Counted from the first letter of the stretch, positions 50,827-59,866 are shown. The stretch is 64,000 nucleotides of DNA from Alistipes sp. dk3624 (GCF_009557455.1 NZ_CP045651.1:2914001-2978000); one strand, 5' to 3'. The notes: generated by a model not told the origin, from the letters alone. Translations and numbers: made by a program.

Positions 50827-52638
50827 TTATTTTTTAAATTGGTAGCGGTAGCGGAAGCGTCCGTTCGGCGCGGCGTCTCCGTCCGAGAGACATTCCTGGA
50901 TATCGCCTTCTTCGACCGCATTGTCGATCCATTTGAAGTCGATCGCGAAATCGTTCGCATTCGCGATTCCGATCGCCTGGGCGGGAACCGCCACGACCAG
51001 TTCGTTGCCGGCGACCCGGTAGTCCAGATCGGCGATTTTCTGCCAGTTCCAGCCGTTCAACGACTTTTCGAGGCTCGTTTTATTGTCGGTCACGTCGTTG
51101 TTGATCCGGTACTGGAAACCTTCCCAGTTACCCGATTCGCTGCCTTTGACATCCAGGAACAGCCGCATCCATTTCGGATCGGAGAACGGGGTTACCGGCG
51201 CTGCCGTGCGGACGTAGAAATAGAGCGTTTTGCCGTCGTTGGCGACTTTTGCGGTCAGAATGTCGTTCCGTCCCGTGTTGTTGACGTACTGTCCTACGCT
51301 TCCGTAACCGTAATGGTTCCGGTGGAAGACATCCCCTTTGTCGTCGGCGAATTCCGCTTTTACTTTGTTCCATGCCTGCATGTCGCCGAGGTCGATCGTC
51401 TGGTAAGCCGAATAGACCGGCGTCGGTTCCACGCCTTTGTAGCGGCGGATGAAGTCGCAGAGTTGGTAGTAATAGTTGTCGCCGAAGTCGCCGCGTAGCG
51501 GTTCGATGTCGCGGCTGAACTCATGGTTGAAAAGATCCACGAAATAGCTGTCCCCTTTTTTGCAATCGTATTCGCCTACTTTATGGATGCCGCCCGGATT
51601 GACGAACCGCATGGCCGTCCACTCGTTCCAGCCGGAGAAGTAGATGAATTCCGGGTCGACCTCCATGGCGCGTTCGAACTGTTCCCGGAAACAGAGCCCT
51701 TCGCCGGAGCGCCAGTGCTCTTTGTCCGGCTGCGCGCCGTCATGATAGCTGCGTCCCACCTGTTTCATGTCGTTCGTAACGATCGGGTGCGTCGCGGGCG
51801 ATACCGCGATCATCTCGGGTTTGTCGGGACGGTCGTGCCAGCCGTATTTCTGCGGATAGATATCCGCCCACGGGCATTTGTCGTGTCCGTCGCCGAACCA
51901 GTCCCATGCCGAGCAGAACCACGAATGACGCACGGTGAAAAAGCCGGCCATGTCCGGCGTGATTCCTTCCGGCGGACAGAAGATCAGCGGCTTGCCTTTC
52001 CAGCGGAACCACAGCTCTTTGTACAAATTTTTACCGTAGAAGCTGTCGAACAGGTTTTCCAGCGTTTCCTTGGCGTTGGTGTTGAAGATAAACGAGATTT
52101 GCGGGGTTTTGTTTCCCTCCTTACGCATTTTGGTGTAGACGTCGCAGATTTGTTTGACCACAGGCAGGTAGATCGCCTGGTTGGTTACGTCGAACATGAT
52201 CATGTCCACGCCTGCGTCGGACAGCATTTGAGCATGCTTGCGGATGACCCATTCGTCGTTGGCGACGTAATAGCCCAGGTAGGGTTCGCCCCAATGATGC
52301 ATCGCGTGTTCCGCGCCATATTGCGGATTCTGCGGGTTCGCATCGATGATTTTCTGGTTGTCGTACGGACTCAGCGAGTCGGCTGCGGTGGGAACCATCA
52401 CTGCATTGTCGGGGTTCGATGCCGGTCGGTCGTATCCGTGCACGCCGTGCCAGATGACGAAAAACATGCCGACGACCTTGTTTTTGCGGGGTTTGCCGTA
52501 TTGATCCGTCGTACCGATTTTACGACCCAGCGCATCCTGCGCCGTCCAGGTATCCGGTTTGGTCTGCGCCGGGGCTTCCGTCCCGATTGCCGTCAGCAAA
52601 GCGGACAGCAAAAGCGCCGAGATAGTGGTTTTTTTCAT
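50827..52638 (-). CDS. GH71/GH99-like secreted protein, array copy 3
   Basis: A 603-residue protein with an ordinary signal peptide (MKKTTISALLLSALLTAIG, cleavage near APAQ). Barrel motifs: WTAQDALGRKIGTTDQYGKP, VGMFFVIWHGVHGYD, MHHWGEPYLGYYVANDEW, DAGVDMIMFDVTNQ, ATHPIVTN, YFSGWNEWTAMRF and EFSRDIEPLRGDFGDNYY. CBM9-like C-terminus from ~residue 405 (HRNHYGYGSVGQYVNNTGR, LYFYVRTAAPVTPF). Its ATG lies two bases after the stop of copy 4, indicating tight coupling. Substrate unknown; GH99 relatives act on alpha-mannans and GH71 on alpha-1,3-glucans, but family membership is inferred from fold motifs only. Confidence 0.75.
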   Translation of the reverse strand: MKKTTISALLLSALLTAIGTEAPAQTKPDTWTAQDALGRKIGTTDQYGKPRKNKVVGMFFVIWHGVHGYDRPASNPDNAVMVPTAADSLSPYDNQKIIDANPQNPQYGAEHAMHHWGEPYLGYYVANDEWVIRKHAQMLSDAGVDMIMFDVTNQAIYLPVVKQICDVYTKMRKEGNKTPQISFIFNTNAKETLENLFDSFYGKNLYKELWFRWKGKPLIFCPPEGITPDMAGFFTVRHSWFCSAWDWFGDGHDKCPWADIYPQKYGWHDRPDKPEMIAVSPATHPIVTNDMKQVGRSYHDGAQPDKEHWRSGEGLCFREQFERAMEVDPEFIYFSGWNEWTAMRFVNPGGIHKVGEYDCKKGDSYFVDLFNHEFSRDIEPLRGDFGDNYYYQLCDFIRRYKGVEPTPVYSAYQTIDLGDMQAWNKVKAEFADDKGDVFHRNHYGYGSVGQYVNNTGRNDILTAKVANDGKTLYFYVRTAAPVTPFSDPKWMRLFLDVKGSESGNWEGFQYRINNDVTDNKTSLEKSLNGWNWQKIADLDYRVAGNELVVAVPAQAIGIANANDFAIDFKWIDNAVEEGDIQECLSDGDAAPNGRFRYRYQFKK

Positions 52639-52640
52639 GA

Positions 52641-54488
52641 TTATCGGGTTTTATCAGGTTGTTGTTCGAAAATATATCGGTATCTGAACCGTCCGTTGGG
52701 CGCGGCGTCTCCGTCCGAGAGGCACTGTTGGATGTCTCCCTGGTCGACCGCGTTGTCGATCCACTTGAAATCCACGGTGAAGCTCTTCGGATTTTTCATT
52801 CCGATCGCGGCGAACGGAACCGCAACGACCATTTCGTTGTCCGAGACGCGGTAATCCAAGTCGGCGATCTTTTCCCAATTCCATCCGTTGCGCGACCGCG
52901 ACAGCGCGGTTTTCGATTCGTCGGCGGCCGGATTTCCGACCGCATACTGGAATCCTTCCCAGTCGGGCAGCTCGGAGCCTTTCACGTCGATGAACAGCCG
53001 CATCCATTTCGGGTCGGTGCAGGGCGTGATCGGCCGGTCGGTGCGGACGTAGAACCACAGCGTTTTTCCGTCGTTGGCCATTTTCGCTTCGACGATGTCG
53101 TTGCGTCCGGTCGTATTGATCAACTGTCCGATCCGTCCGTAACCGAAGTGGTCGCGGTGGAACGTGTCGCCCCGGTCGTCCGCGTAAACGGCTTTGACCT
53201 GCTGCCAGGTCGTCATGTCGCCCGGGTCGATTCGGTGAATGTCCGAATGTACCTCGATCGGTTCCACGCCTTTGTAGCGGCGGATGAAGTCGCAGAGCTG
53301 GTAGTAGTAGTTGTCGCCGAACCCGCCGCGCAGCGGTTCGATGTCGCGGCTGTATTCGTGATTGTAGTCGTCGCAGAAATAGCTGTCTCCGATTTTACAC
53401 TCGTTATTTGCCAGGGTCAGGATCTCGCCCTGATTGATGAAGCGCATCGCGCTCCATTCGTTCCATCCGGTGAAGAACAGGAAATCCGGATCGACCTCCA
53501 TGGCCCGCGAAAACTGTTCGTTGAAATGGAGTCCTTCGCCGGAGCGTTGTTCCGCTTCGGTCAGCGGTTGGCGGCCGTTGTGAAAGCTTCGGCCGATCCT
53601 CTGTACGCGATCCCGGCGATCGGTAGGATGGGTGGCGGGAGCGACCGACATCATTTCGGCGACGTTCGGGTCTTCGTCCCATCCGTAGTTCTGCGGATAG
53701 TAGTCCGCCCAGGGGCAGCAGCGCTGGCCGTCGCGGAACCAGGGTTCCCGCGAGTCGAACCAGCAGTGGCGCGTCGTGAAAAACGCATCCATTTCCGGAG
53801 TCAGCGCTTCCCGGGGGCAGAATACCAGCGGTTTGCCCTGCCAGCGGAACCACAGTTCTTCGTACAGTCCTTTCGAATAGATGTTGTCGTACATCTTTTT
53901 CAGCGTCTCTTTGCCGTTGGGCAGCAGCGTGTGGAATACGCACGAGATCTGCGGCGTCCGGTTTCCTTCGCTGCGCATTTTCCGGTAAACTTCCATCAGC
54001 TTGGTCACGATCGGCAGATAGATCACTTCGTTGGTCATGTCGATGATGATAACGTCCACGCCGGCGTCGGAAAGCATTTGCGCGTGTTTGCGGATGACCC
54101 ACTCGTCGTTGGCGACGTAATAGCCCAGGTAGGGTTCGCCCCAGTGGTGGAAAGCCCCGACCGGTCCGTACTGCGGGGCGTCCGGACGCTCGTCCAGCAA
54201 TTTCTGGATGTCGTACGGACTTAGCGTGTCGTTTTTGCCGGGGACGATCACATCCATGTCGGGGCGCGCTTCGTAGTGGTCGTATCCGTGCGCACCGTGC
54301 CAGACGACGAAGAACATGCCGACCGTTTTGCCCGGACGCGGTTTTCCGTACTGAGCGTCCGTGCCGATCGTGCGTCCCAGCGCGTCCTGCGCCGTCCAGG
54401 TCGGCGGCACGACCTGCGCCGCAGCCGCCCCGCCCGTTATACTCAGCAAGCAGACGAGGCGTAGTATTCTGAATTTTATCGTTTTCAT
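52641..54488 (-). CDS. GH71/GH99-like secreted protein, array copy 4
   Basis: A 615-residue protein, signal peptide MKTIKFRILRLVCLLSITGG. Barrel: WTAQDALGRTIGTDAQYG, VGMFFVVWHGAHGYD, FHHWGEPYLGYYVANDEW, DAGVDVIIIDMTNE, FFTGWNEWSAMRF and EYSRDIEPLRGGFGDNYY. The C-terminal ~200 residues are almost identical to copy 5, differing at only a few positions (E/G, M/V and S/N) before the last residues, where copy 4 ends RYRYIFEQQPDKTR. The identity covers about 690 bases of DNA and stops sharply within the barrel. The frame runs open upstream into copy 5, but the signal peptide sets the start at 54488. Confidence 0.75.
   Translation of the reverse strand: MKTIKFRILRLVCLLSITGGAAAAQVVPPTWTAQDALGRTIGTDAQYGKPRPGKTVGMFFVVWHGAHGYDHYEARPDMDVIVPGKNDTLSPYDIQKLLDERPDAPQYGPVGAFHHWGEPYLGYYVANDEWVIRKHAQMLSDAGVDVIIIDMTNEVIYLPIVTKLMEVYRKMRSEGNRTPQISCVFHTLLPNGKETLKKMYDNIYSKGLYEELWFRWQGKPLVFCPREALTPEMDAFFTTRHCWFDSREPWFRDGQRCCPWADYYPQNYGWDEDPNVAEMMSVAPATHPTDRRDRVQRIGRSFHNGRQPLTEAEQRSGEGLHFNEQFSRAMEVDPDFLFFTGWNEWSAMRFINQGEILTLANNECKIGDSYFCDDYNHEYSRDIEPLRGGFGDNYYYQLCDFIRRYKGVEPIEVHSDIHRIDPGDMTTWQQVKAVYADDRGDTFHRDHFGYGRIGQLINTTGRNDIVEAKMANDGKTLWFYVRTDRPITPCTDPKWMRLFIDVKGSELPDWEGFQYAVGNPAADESKTALSRSRNGWNWEKIADLDYRVSDNEMVVAVPFAAIGMKNPKSFTVDFKWIDNAVDQGDIQQCLSDGDAAPNGRFRYRYIFEQQPDKTR
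52677..53370 (-). repeat. Near-identical block shared by array copies 4 and 5 (copy A)
   Basis: The 3' ~690 bases of copy 4 match 54538-55231 of copy 5 almost base for base, covering the CBM9-like domain and the SRDIEP end of the barrel. Outside this block the two genes are clearly diverged. Confidence 0.85.
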
Positions 54489-54517
54489 AGATAGGTTTGT
54501 TGGGTTTGTTTGCCGGG

Positions 54518-56347
54518 TTATCTGCTGAAGGCGTATCGGTATCTGAACCGTCCGTTGGGCGCGGCGTCTCCGTCCGAGAGGCACTGCTGGATGTCTCCCT
54601 GATCGACCGCGTTGTCGATCCACTTGAAATCCACGGTGAAGTTCTTCGGATTTTTCACTCCGATTGCGGCGAACGGAACCGCAACGACCATTTCGTTGTC
54701 CGAGACGCGGTAATCCAGGTCGGCGATCTTTTCCCAATTCCATCCGTTGCGCGACCGCGACAGCGCGGTTTTCGATCCGTCGGCGGCCGGATTTCCGACC
54801 GCATACTGGAATCCTTCCCAGTCGGGCAGCTCGGAGCCTTTCACGTCGATGAACAGCCGCATCCATTTCGGGTCGGTGCAGGGCGTGATCGGCCGGTCGG
54901 TGCGGACGTAGAACCACAGCGTTTTTCCGTCGTTGGCCATTTTCGCTTCGACGATGTCGTTGCGTCCGGTCGTATTGATCAACTGTCCGATCCGTCCGTA
55001 ACCGAAGTGGTCGCGGTGGAACGTGTCGCCCCGGTCGTCCGCGTAAACGGCTTTGACCTGCTGCCAGGTCGTCATGTCGCCCGGGTCGATTCGGTGAATG
55101 TCCGAATGTACCTCGATCGGTTCCACGCCTTTGTAGCGGCGGATAAAGTCGCAGAGCTGGTAGTAGTAGTTGTCGCCGAACCCGCCGCGCAGCGGTTCGA
55201 TGTCGCGGCTGTATTCGTGGTTGTAGAGATCCCAAAAATAAGTGTCACCCTCTTTCAGATCCCGGTCGCCGCACTTGAGAAAGTCGTTGTGGTCGATGAT
55301 CCGGATCGCCGTCCATTCGTTCCATCCGGCGAAGAAGACAAATTCCGGATCGAGCTCCATTGCTCGCGAGAACTGTTCGGCGAAACAGAGCCCCTGCTCC
55401 GAATGTTGATGCGCCTTGTCGGGTTGCTGTCCGTTGTGGTAGCTGCGTCCGACGCGGCGTACGCGTCCTCCGTCGGTGATCGGGTGGGTGGCCGGAGCGA
55501 CCGAAACCGCTTCCGGCTTATCGGGCGATTCGTGCCAGCCCGCATTCTGCGGATAGTAGTCGGCCCACGGCCATTTGTCGCGTCCGTCGCCGAACCACTC
55601 CCACTCCGGAAGCGAGCAGAACCACGAATGCCGGATCGTGAAAAAGTCGGCGAACTGCGGCGTTACGTCCTGCGGAGGGCATAGGATCAGCGGTTTCCCT
55701 TTCCAGTAGAACCATAGATCTTTGTACAGTCCTTTTGCGTAAAAATTGTCGTACAGACGTTGGACGGTCTCCCGGGCCTGCGTGTTGAAGATGAATGACA
55801 GTTGCGGGGTTCTTCCGCCTGCTTCCCGGATCTGCGTATATACTTTGCAGAGGTTTTTCAACTGCGGCAGGTAGATCACCGCATTGGTCAGGTCGACGAT
55901 GATGACGTCCACGCCCGCATCGGTCAGCATTTGCGCGTGTTTGCGGATTACCCAATCGTCGTCGGCCAGGTAGTAACCCAGGTAGGGTTCTCCCCAGTGA
56001 TGGAATACCCACTGCGGTCCGTATTGCGGATTCTGCGGATTTTCGGTCATCAGTTTCTGGTTGTCGTACGGACTCAGCGTATCGGTCGGCTGCGGAATGC
56101 GGACGCCTTCGTCGGGCAATTGCTTCATGTAGGTGTCGTAACCGCTCGTGCCGTGCCAGATGACGAAGAACATGCCGACCGTTTTGCCCGGTCTCGGAGC
56201 GCCGTACTGTTCGGTCGATCCGATCGTGCGTCCCAGTGCATCCTGCGCCGTCCATGTCTGCGGGCGCGTCGCGGGGGGAGCGCAAAACAGCGTTTGCGGC
56301 GTCGTCAGAGCAGTTGCCAGTAAGATGCTTAGGTAGAGTTTTTTCAT
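54518..56347 (-). CDS. GH71/GH99-like secreted protein, array copy 5
   Basis: A 609-residue protein, signal peptide MKKLYLSILLATALTTPQ. Barrel landmarks: residues 32-48 (TAQDALGRTIGSTEQYG), FHHWGEPYLGYY with HWGEP at 117-121, DAGVDVIIVDLTNA with D152, FFAGWNEWTAIRI with GWNEW at 341-345, and SRDIEP at 380-385. The CBM9-like domain spans ~412-609. First array gene in the direction of transcription, 83 bases after the GH43 gene with a hairpin between them. The conserved acidic residues in HWGEP and GWNEW are the best catalytic candidates. These names rest on motif resemblance to GH71/GH99/WbsX-like barrels, not on a clear family hit. Confidence 0.75.
   Translation of the reverse strand: MKKLYLSILLATALTTPQTLFCAPPATRPQTWTAQDALGRTIGSTEQYGAPRPGKTVGMFFVIWHGTSGYDTYMKQLPDEGVRIPQPTDTLSPYDNQKLMTENPQNPQYGPQWVFHHWGEPYLGYYLADDDWVIRKHAQMLTDAGVDVIIVDLTNAVIYLPQLKNLCKVYTQIREAGGRTPQLSFIFNTQARETVQRLYDNFYAKGLYKDLWFYWKGKPLILCPPQDVTPQFADFFTIRHSWFCSLPEWEWFGDGRDKWPWADYYPQNAGWHESPDKPEAVSVAPATHPITDGGRVRRVGRSYHNGQQPDKAHQHSEQGLCFAEQFSRAMELDPEFVFFAGWNEWTAIRIIDHNDFLKCGDRDLKEGDTYFWDLYNHEYSRDIEPLRGGFGDNYYYQLCDFIRRYKGVEPIEVHSDIHRIDPGDMTTWQQVKAVYADDRGDTFHRDHFGYGRIGQLINTTGRNDIVEAKMANDGKTLWFYVRTDRPITPCTDPKWMRLFIDVKGSELPDWEGFQYAVGNPAADGSKTALSRSRNGWNWEKIADLDYRVSDNEMVVAVPFAAIGVKNPKNFTVDFKWIDNAVDQGDIQQCLSDGDAAPNGRFRYRYAFSR
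54538..55231 (-). repeat. Near-identical block shared by array copies 4 and 5 (copy B)
   Basis: Partner of the block at 52677-53370. Differences are scattered single bases; identity breaks at GTATTCGTG(A/G)TTGTAG, just 5' (in gene sense) of the SRDIEP region. Confidence 0.85.
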
Positions 56348-56383
56348 AGATTAGGTTTTAAGGTCGTAGGTTTGCAGGTTAAA

Positions 56384-56414
56384 GGAACAGCCGGAGTCCG
56401 ACTCCGGCTGTTCC
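56384..56414 (-). terminator. Hairpin between GH43 and the array
   Basis: GGAACAGCCGGAG / CTCCGGCTGTTCC, 13 bp or more, followed on the minus strand by TTTAA. Probably attenuates read-through from the GH43 genes into the array. Confidence 0.6.
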
Positions 56415-56430
56415 GGTCGTATCGGGTCGT

Positions 56431-57741
56431 CTACTGCTTTCCGAAACGGAACGCGTCGACCGTAAACAACTCGTCTGCGTCTTTGTCGCCGGTGAAACGC
56501 AGCGTCAGGGCATGTACCCCCTTGACAGGCTGTATTTTTGCGGTCAGCGTGACCGGTTTCCCGTCGTCCGACGCCGGAACATCGACGACGCCTACCGGCG
56601 GGGTCCACAGGTTGTCGATCCATACTTCGATCTTGCCTCCGGCTTTCGGGGTGACGTCCACCGTAAAGCTGTCGGCCCCGTCTCCGAAATCGAGGTATTT
56701 ATAGACGGCGTAATTTTCGTTCTGTATGCCGCTCAGTTCTTCGTTATCCGGTGCGCAGAGGCGTATCCGCGTATTTCCCCACAGCAGACACGCCCGTTCC
56801 GCCCCGGTTTTGTCGAATGCGTTCAGCGGATCGCCGGCTCCCTGAGAGGTCATTTCCACTTCGTTGATGCTTCCGTCTTCGTTGAATGTGATCGGTTCCA
56901 TACAGGCTTTGCGCATCGACCGAGCGCCGTTCGTCGTCCGGTGGTAGAGTACGTACCATTGTCCGTTGAACTCGCAGATCGAGCCGTGGTTGTTCCACGA
57001 TTCGGGATCGCATCCGGCGTTATCGACGATTACGCCGCCGTATTTGAACGGTCCGAGCGGCGATTTCGACGTCGCATAGCCGATGCAGGTCGGACGTCCT
57101 TTGCGCAGGTGAGCGTAAACCATGTAATAGATTCCGTTGCGCTTGCGCATACTGCTGCCTTCGTGGAAAAAGTGATCTTTTTCAGTGACCAGTCCGTCTA
57201 CTATCGTCGTAGTGTCCACTTCCAGCATGTTGTCTTTCAGTTTGGCCCCTTTGGCCGAGAATTGCCCCCAGTAGAGGTACGCCTGTCCGTCGTCGTCGAC
57301 GAAGACCGCCGGGTCGATCTGCGAAATACCTTTCATCGGCTGACCGTTTTTGAACGGTCCGTCGGGCGAGTCCGATACAGCCACGCCTTCGTCGATCGCG
57401 TCCCGCATACTGTAATATAAATAGTATTTGCCGTTTTTGTAAGCGGCGTCCGAAGCGTAGAGTTCGCCGTCGCTGTACGGAACCTGGTCGTTCGGCCCCT
57501 TCGAGGCGAAAGCGTTTTTGGTGATCTTCCAGTTTTTCAGGTCGGATGTCGACAGCAGGTCGTAACTCCACGAACAGTAGTAGTCCGGGCTTTCGTCGCG
57601 CGAAACGTAGAGGTACAGTTTCCCGTCCTTCCATTGGTGTCCTTCGGGATCGGCCAGGTATACTCCCGGCGGAACGATCGGGTTTTGTCCGTAAAGCGTG
57701 CCGCAAGCCAGCAGGCCGGCAATAAACAGTGATTTTTTCAT
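56431..57741 (-). CDS. GH43 family glycosidase with C-terminal CBM6-like domain
   Basis: A 436-residue protein with signal peptide MKKSLFIAGLLACGTLYGQ. Five-bladed propeller with the GH43 triad: base Asp in VYLADPEGHQWKDGKLYLYV, pKa-setting Asp in SQIDPAVFVDDDGQAYLYWG, acid Glu in FFHEGSSMRKRNGIYYMVY. Residues ~315-436 are a CBM6-like beta-sandwich (IQNENYAVYKYLDFGDG, KIEVWIDNLWTPPVG, LTLRFTGDKDADELFTVDAF). GH43 enzymes are mostly arabinofuranosidases, xylosidases or galactosidases; the exact bond is not predictable. Expressed 68 bases after the second GH43 gene. Confidence 0.9.
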   Translation of the reverse strand: MKKSLFIAGLLACGTLYGQNPIVPPGVYLADPEGHQWKDGKLYLYVSRDESPDYYCSWSYDLLSTSDLKNWKITKNAFASKGPNDQVPYSDGELYASDAAYKNGKYYLYYSMRDAIDEGVAVSDSPDGPFKNGQPMKGISQIDPAVFVDDDGQAYLYWGQFSAKGAKLKDNMLEVDTTTIVDGLVTEKDHFFHEGSSMRKRNGIYYMVYAHLRKGRPTCIGYATSKSPLGPFKYGGVIVDNAGCDPESWNNHGSICEFNGQWYVLYHRTTNGARSMRKACMEPITFNEDGSINEVEMTSQGAGDPLNAFDKTGAERACLLWGNTRIRLCAPDNEELSGIQNENYAVYKYLDFGDGADSFTVDVTPKAGGKIEVWIDNLWTPPVGVVDVPASDDGKPVTLTAKIQPVKGVHALTLRFTGDKDADELFTVDAFRFGKQ

Positions 57742-57809
57742 TTCCAGATGGTCTATTGGGTAAAGTTAATAAAAATCGGATTAAAACGATAACGTATATG
57801 CGATCGATT

Positions 57810-58844
57810 TTACGGTACCGGCTGCGGCGTCGAAGTCGGGCCGTCCGTCTTCAGTTTGCCGTTTTTGTCGAAGAACAGCCGGTCGATGCACACCACCCGG
57901 TCGAACGATGGTTTCCGGCAGTCGGGATCGGCGTGACGGTGATAGACGATCCATAGTTTCCCGTCCTTCGTTCGGACGATCGAGTTGTGTCCCGGAGACG
58001 ATACTCCTTTACTCAGGTCGGTCGTCATCAGCGGGTTGTCGTCGTATTTCGTCCACGGGCCGAGCGGGTGGGGGGCCGTCGCGATCCCGATTCCGTAGAA
58101 CTCGAATCCGGTATCGTTGGCCGAGTAGGTCATATAATAGGTTTTCCCTTTTTTGATGACGGTGACCCCTTCGTTGCAACGGTTTACGTTCCAGCGCACT
58201 TTTTCCCACGGTTGCGATGCACGTGAGACCAGCCGCGGTTCGCCGACCATTCCCGAAAGATCCTTTTTCAGTTCCACGACGTAGTTCTCTCCGTATCCAT
58301 AACCGTCCTGATTTCCGTTTTTGCTGAAGTACAGGTAGGGCGTTTTCGCTTTGTCGTCGTCCACGAAAATATGGCAATCGATGGCCGAATATCCCAGGTC
58401 GAACCACGGCGTATAAAGTTCTTCGAACGGCCCGTCCGGCGTGTCGCTGACGGCCAGGCACGACAACAGTACGCCCCGTTCGGCGTTCAGGCAACTGTAC
58501 GTCATGTAGAATTTTCCTTTATAGTACTTTACCTCCGGAGCCCAGAATGCCCCGGCGCCGAAATGCCCGGCCGATTTGCGAAACAGCGGCCCCCCGTATT
58601 CCCACGTCACGAGGTCTTTCGAGGTATAGTAATCGAAACCGCAGTCTCCGGCCGTGGTTCCGGTCATGTAATAGGTACCTTTGTATTCGTATACGAACGG
58701 GTCGGCGACTTGCAACACTTCTCCGTCGGTCGTCCGTACCGGATTCGTGTACGTGTCTTTTTCGGATTCCGGATTTCGGGCGCTGCCGTGCGTAGCAGGC
58801 GCCAGTAGACTGCATAATAAGAAAACGAGGATTGTGTTTTTCAT
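57810..58844 (-). CDS. GH43 family glycosidase (single-domain)
   Basis: A 344-residue protein with signal peptide MKNTILVFLLCSLLAPATHG. GH43 propeller: base Asp in LQVADPFVYEYKGTYYMTG, GAFWAPEVKYYKGKFYMTY, pKa Asp in YSAIDCHIFVDDDKAKTPYL, acid Glu in RCNEGVTVIKKGKTYYMTYS, and PGHNSIVRTKDGKLWIVYH. No carbohydrate-binding module. Different subgroup from the neighbouring GH43 protein, so the two probably cut different linkages of one glycan. Starts 19 bases after the HAD gene stop. Confidence 0.9.
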   Translation of the reverse strand: MKNTILVFLLCSLLAPATHGSARNPESEKDTYTNPVRTTDGEVLQVADPFVYEYKGTYYMTGTTAGDCGFDYYTSKDLVTWEYGGPLFRKSAGHFGAGAFWAPEVKYYKGKFYMTYSCLNAERGVLLSCLAVSDTPDGPFEELYTPWFDLGYSAIDCHIFVDDDKAKTPYLYFSKNGNQDGYGYGENYVVELKKDLSGMVGEPRLVSRASQPWEKVRWNVNRCNEGVTVIKKGKTYYMTYSANDTGFEFYGIGIATAPHPLGPWTKYDDNPLMTTDLSKGVSSPGHNSIVRTKDGKLWIVYHRHADPDCRKPSFDRVVCIDRLFFDKNGKLKTDGPTSTPQPVP

Positions 58845-58863
58845 GGGTCGTATCGGATTTGCG

Positions 58864-59793
58864 TTATTGAATTGCAGAATTGGTGCGGTTTTGCGGAATT
58901 CCGTATGCCTTACATGCCCAGTCGTAACCTTCGTCCGGCACGTCGTTGCAGCGGACGGCGATCGTATTCGGGTTCGTTTCCCAGAAAGCCTTTACCGTTT
59001 TGCCGCCCATCGCCTCTTCGGGTTTCGTGTCGTCCGGGTTGACGATTACGCGCAGACCGACCGATTCGAGCATCATCTCCATGTCTCCGCGCGAGTTGCC
59101 GCCGACCAGGATCGGCCGGGCCTTAATAAAGGTGTTGAGCGCTTCGGCTTTACCGGCGTCCTGCGGGATCGGACGCACCGTTTCGTCGGTGACGATCCCG
59201 TCGCGGATGCAGGATTTGACTCCGATGATCCGGTCGACCGGAATCCCCAGCTCTTCGTGGATAAACCGCTGGTACAATAGTTCAGGAGAGGCCGTAATCA
59301 CCCAGATTTCGATGCCGTATTCCTCGAGGTTTCCGAGCAGTTCTTTCATCTCCGGATAAAATTTCCGCTGGAATTTGTCGTGGAAACACTCCCAGCCGAC
59401 CCGGCACATCTCGTCGGGAGTCATTCCGGCATAGAACCGGATGTAATTTTCGATGTAGGAGAAAGTGACGTTGTCCCCGTCGATCAACTGCCGGCAGACC
59501 GCCCACTTCGTTTTCGAATTTTCATCCTTTTTGCCTTCGTAATTTTTACGGGCGAAATCGTAAGTGGCTTCGTCGGCGAGGTAGTACGGCGTTTGGCCGA
59601 GCAGCGTGCCGTCGCAGTCGAAAACGGCTACCTTGCGTTCTTTCATCGTGCGGGTGGAGTTCAGAAACGATTCCAGTTTCCGGTTCGTTTCGGCGGAGAA
59701 GCCGGCGATCGGGCGGTAAGTTTGGGCGTTGACGCTCCATGCCAGCATCGCGAAAACGAGCGGTGCGATCGACCGGAAGGTTTTTTTGATCAT
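58864..59793 (-). CDS. Exported HAD-superfamily (SerB-like) phosphatase
   Basis: A 309-residue protein, signal peptide MIKKTFRSIAPLVFAMLAW. HAD motif I KVAVFDCDGTLLGQ (DxDGT), motif II WVITASPELLYQRF, a Lys in DAGKAEALNTFI, and motif IV LVGGNSRGDMEMM. SerB-like class IB with a helical cap (KTKWAVCRQLIDGDN, YIRFYAGMTPDEM). A periplasmic phosphomonoesterase role follows from the signal peptide; a phosphorylated sugar released by the downstream glycosidases would fit, but this is inference. First gene of the minus-strand hydrolase operon; ATG 59793 is preferred over 59814. Confidence 0.87.
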   Translation of the reverse strand: MIKKTFRSIAPLVFAMLAWSVNAQTYRPIAGFSAETNRKLESFLNSTRTMKERKVAVFDCDGTLLGQTPYYLADEATYDFARKNYEGKKDENSKTKWAVCRQLIDGDNVTFSYIENYIRFYAGMTPDEMCRVGWECFHDKFQRKFYPEMKELLGNLEEYGIEIWVITASPELLYQRFIHEELGIPVDRIIGVKSCIRDGIVTDETVRPIPQDAGKAEALNTFIKARPILVGGNSRGDMEMMLESVGLRVIVNPDDTKPEEAMGGKTVKAFWETNPNTIAVRCNDVPDEGYDWACKAYGIPQNRTNSAIQ

Positions 59794-59866
59794 GTCGGTT
59801 CGGGTTTGAAACAATATACGGATTACAGATATGGTATAAGTCGATTCTGAAAAACGATTCGGATGT

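Noticed and set aside
46877-59793. A classical polysaccharide utilisation locus
   Set aside because: No SusC-like receptor, SusD-like lipoprotein or hybrid regulator in or beside the cluster within the window; described instead as a hydrolase operon.
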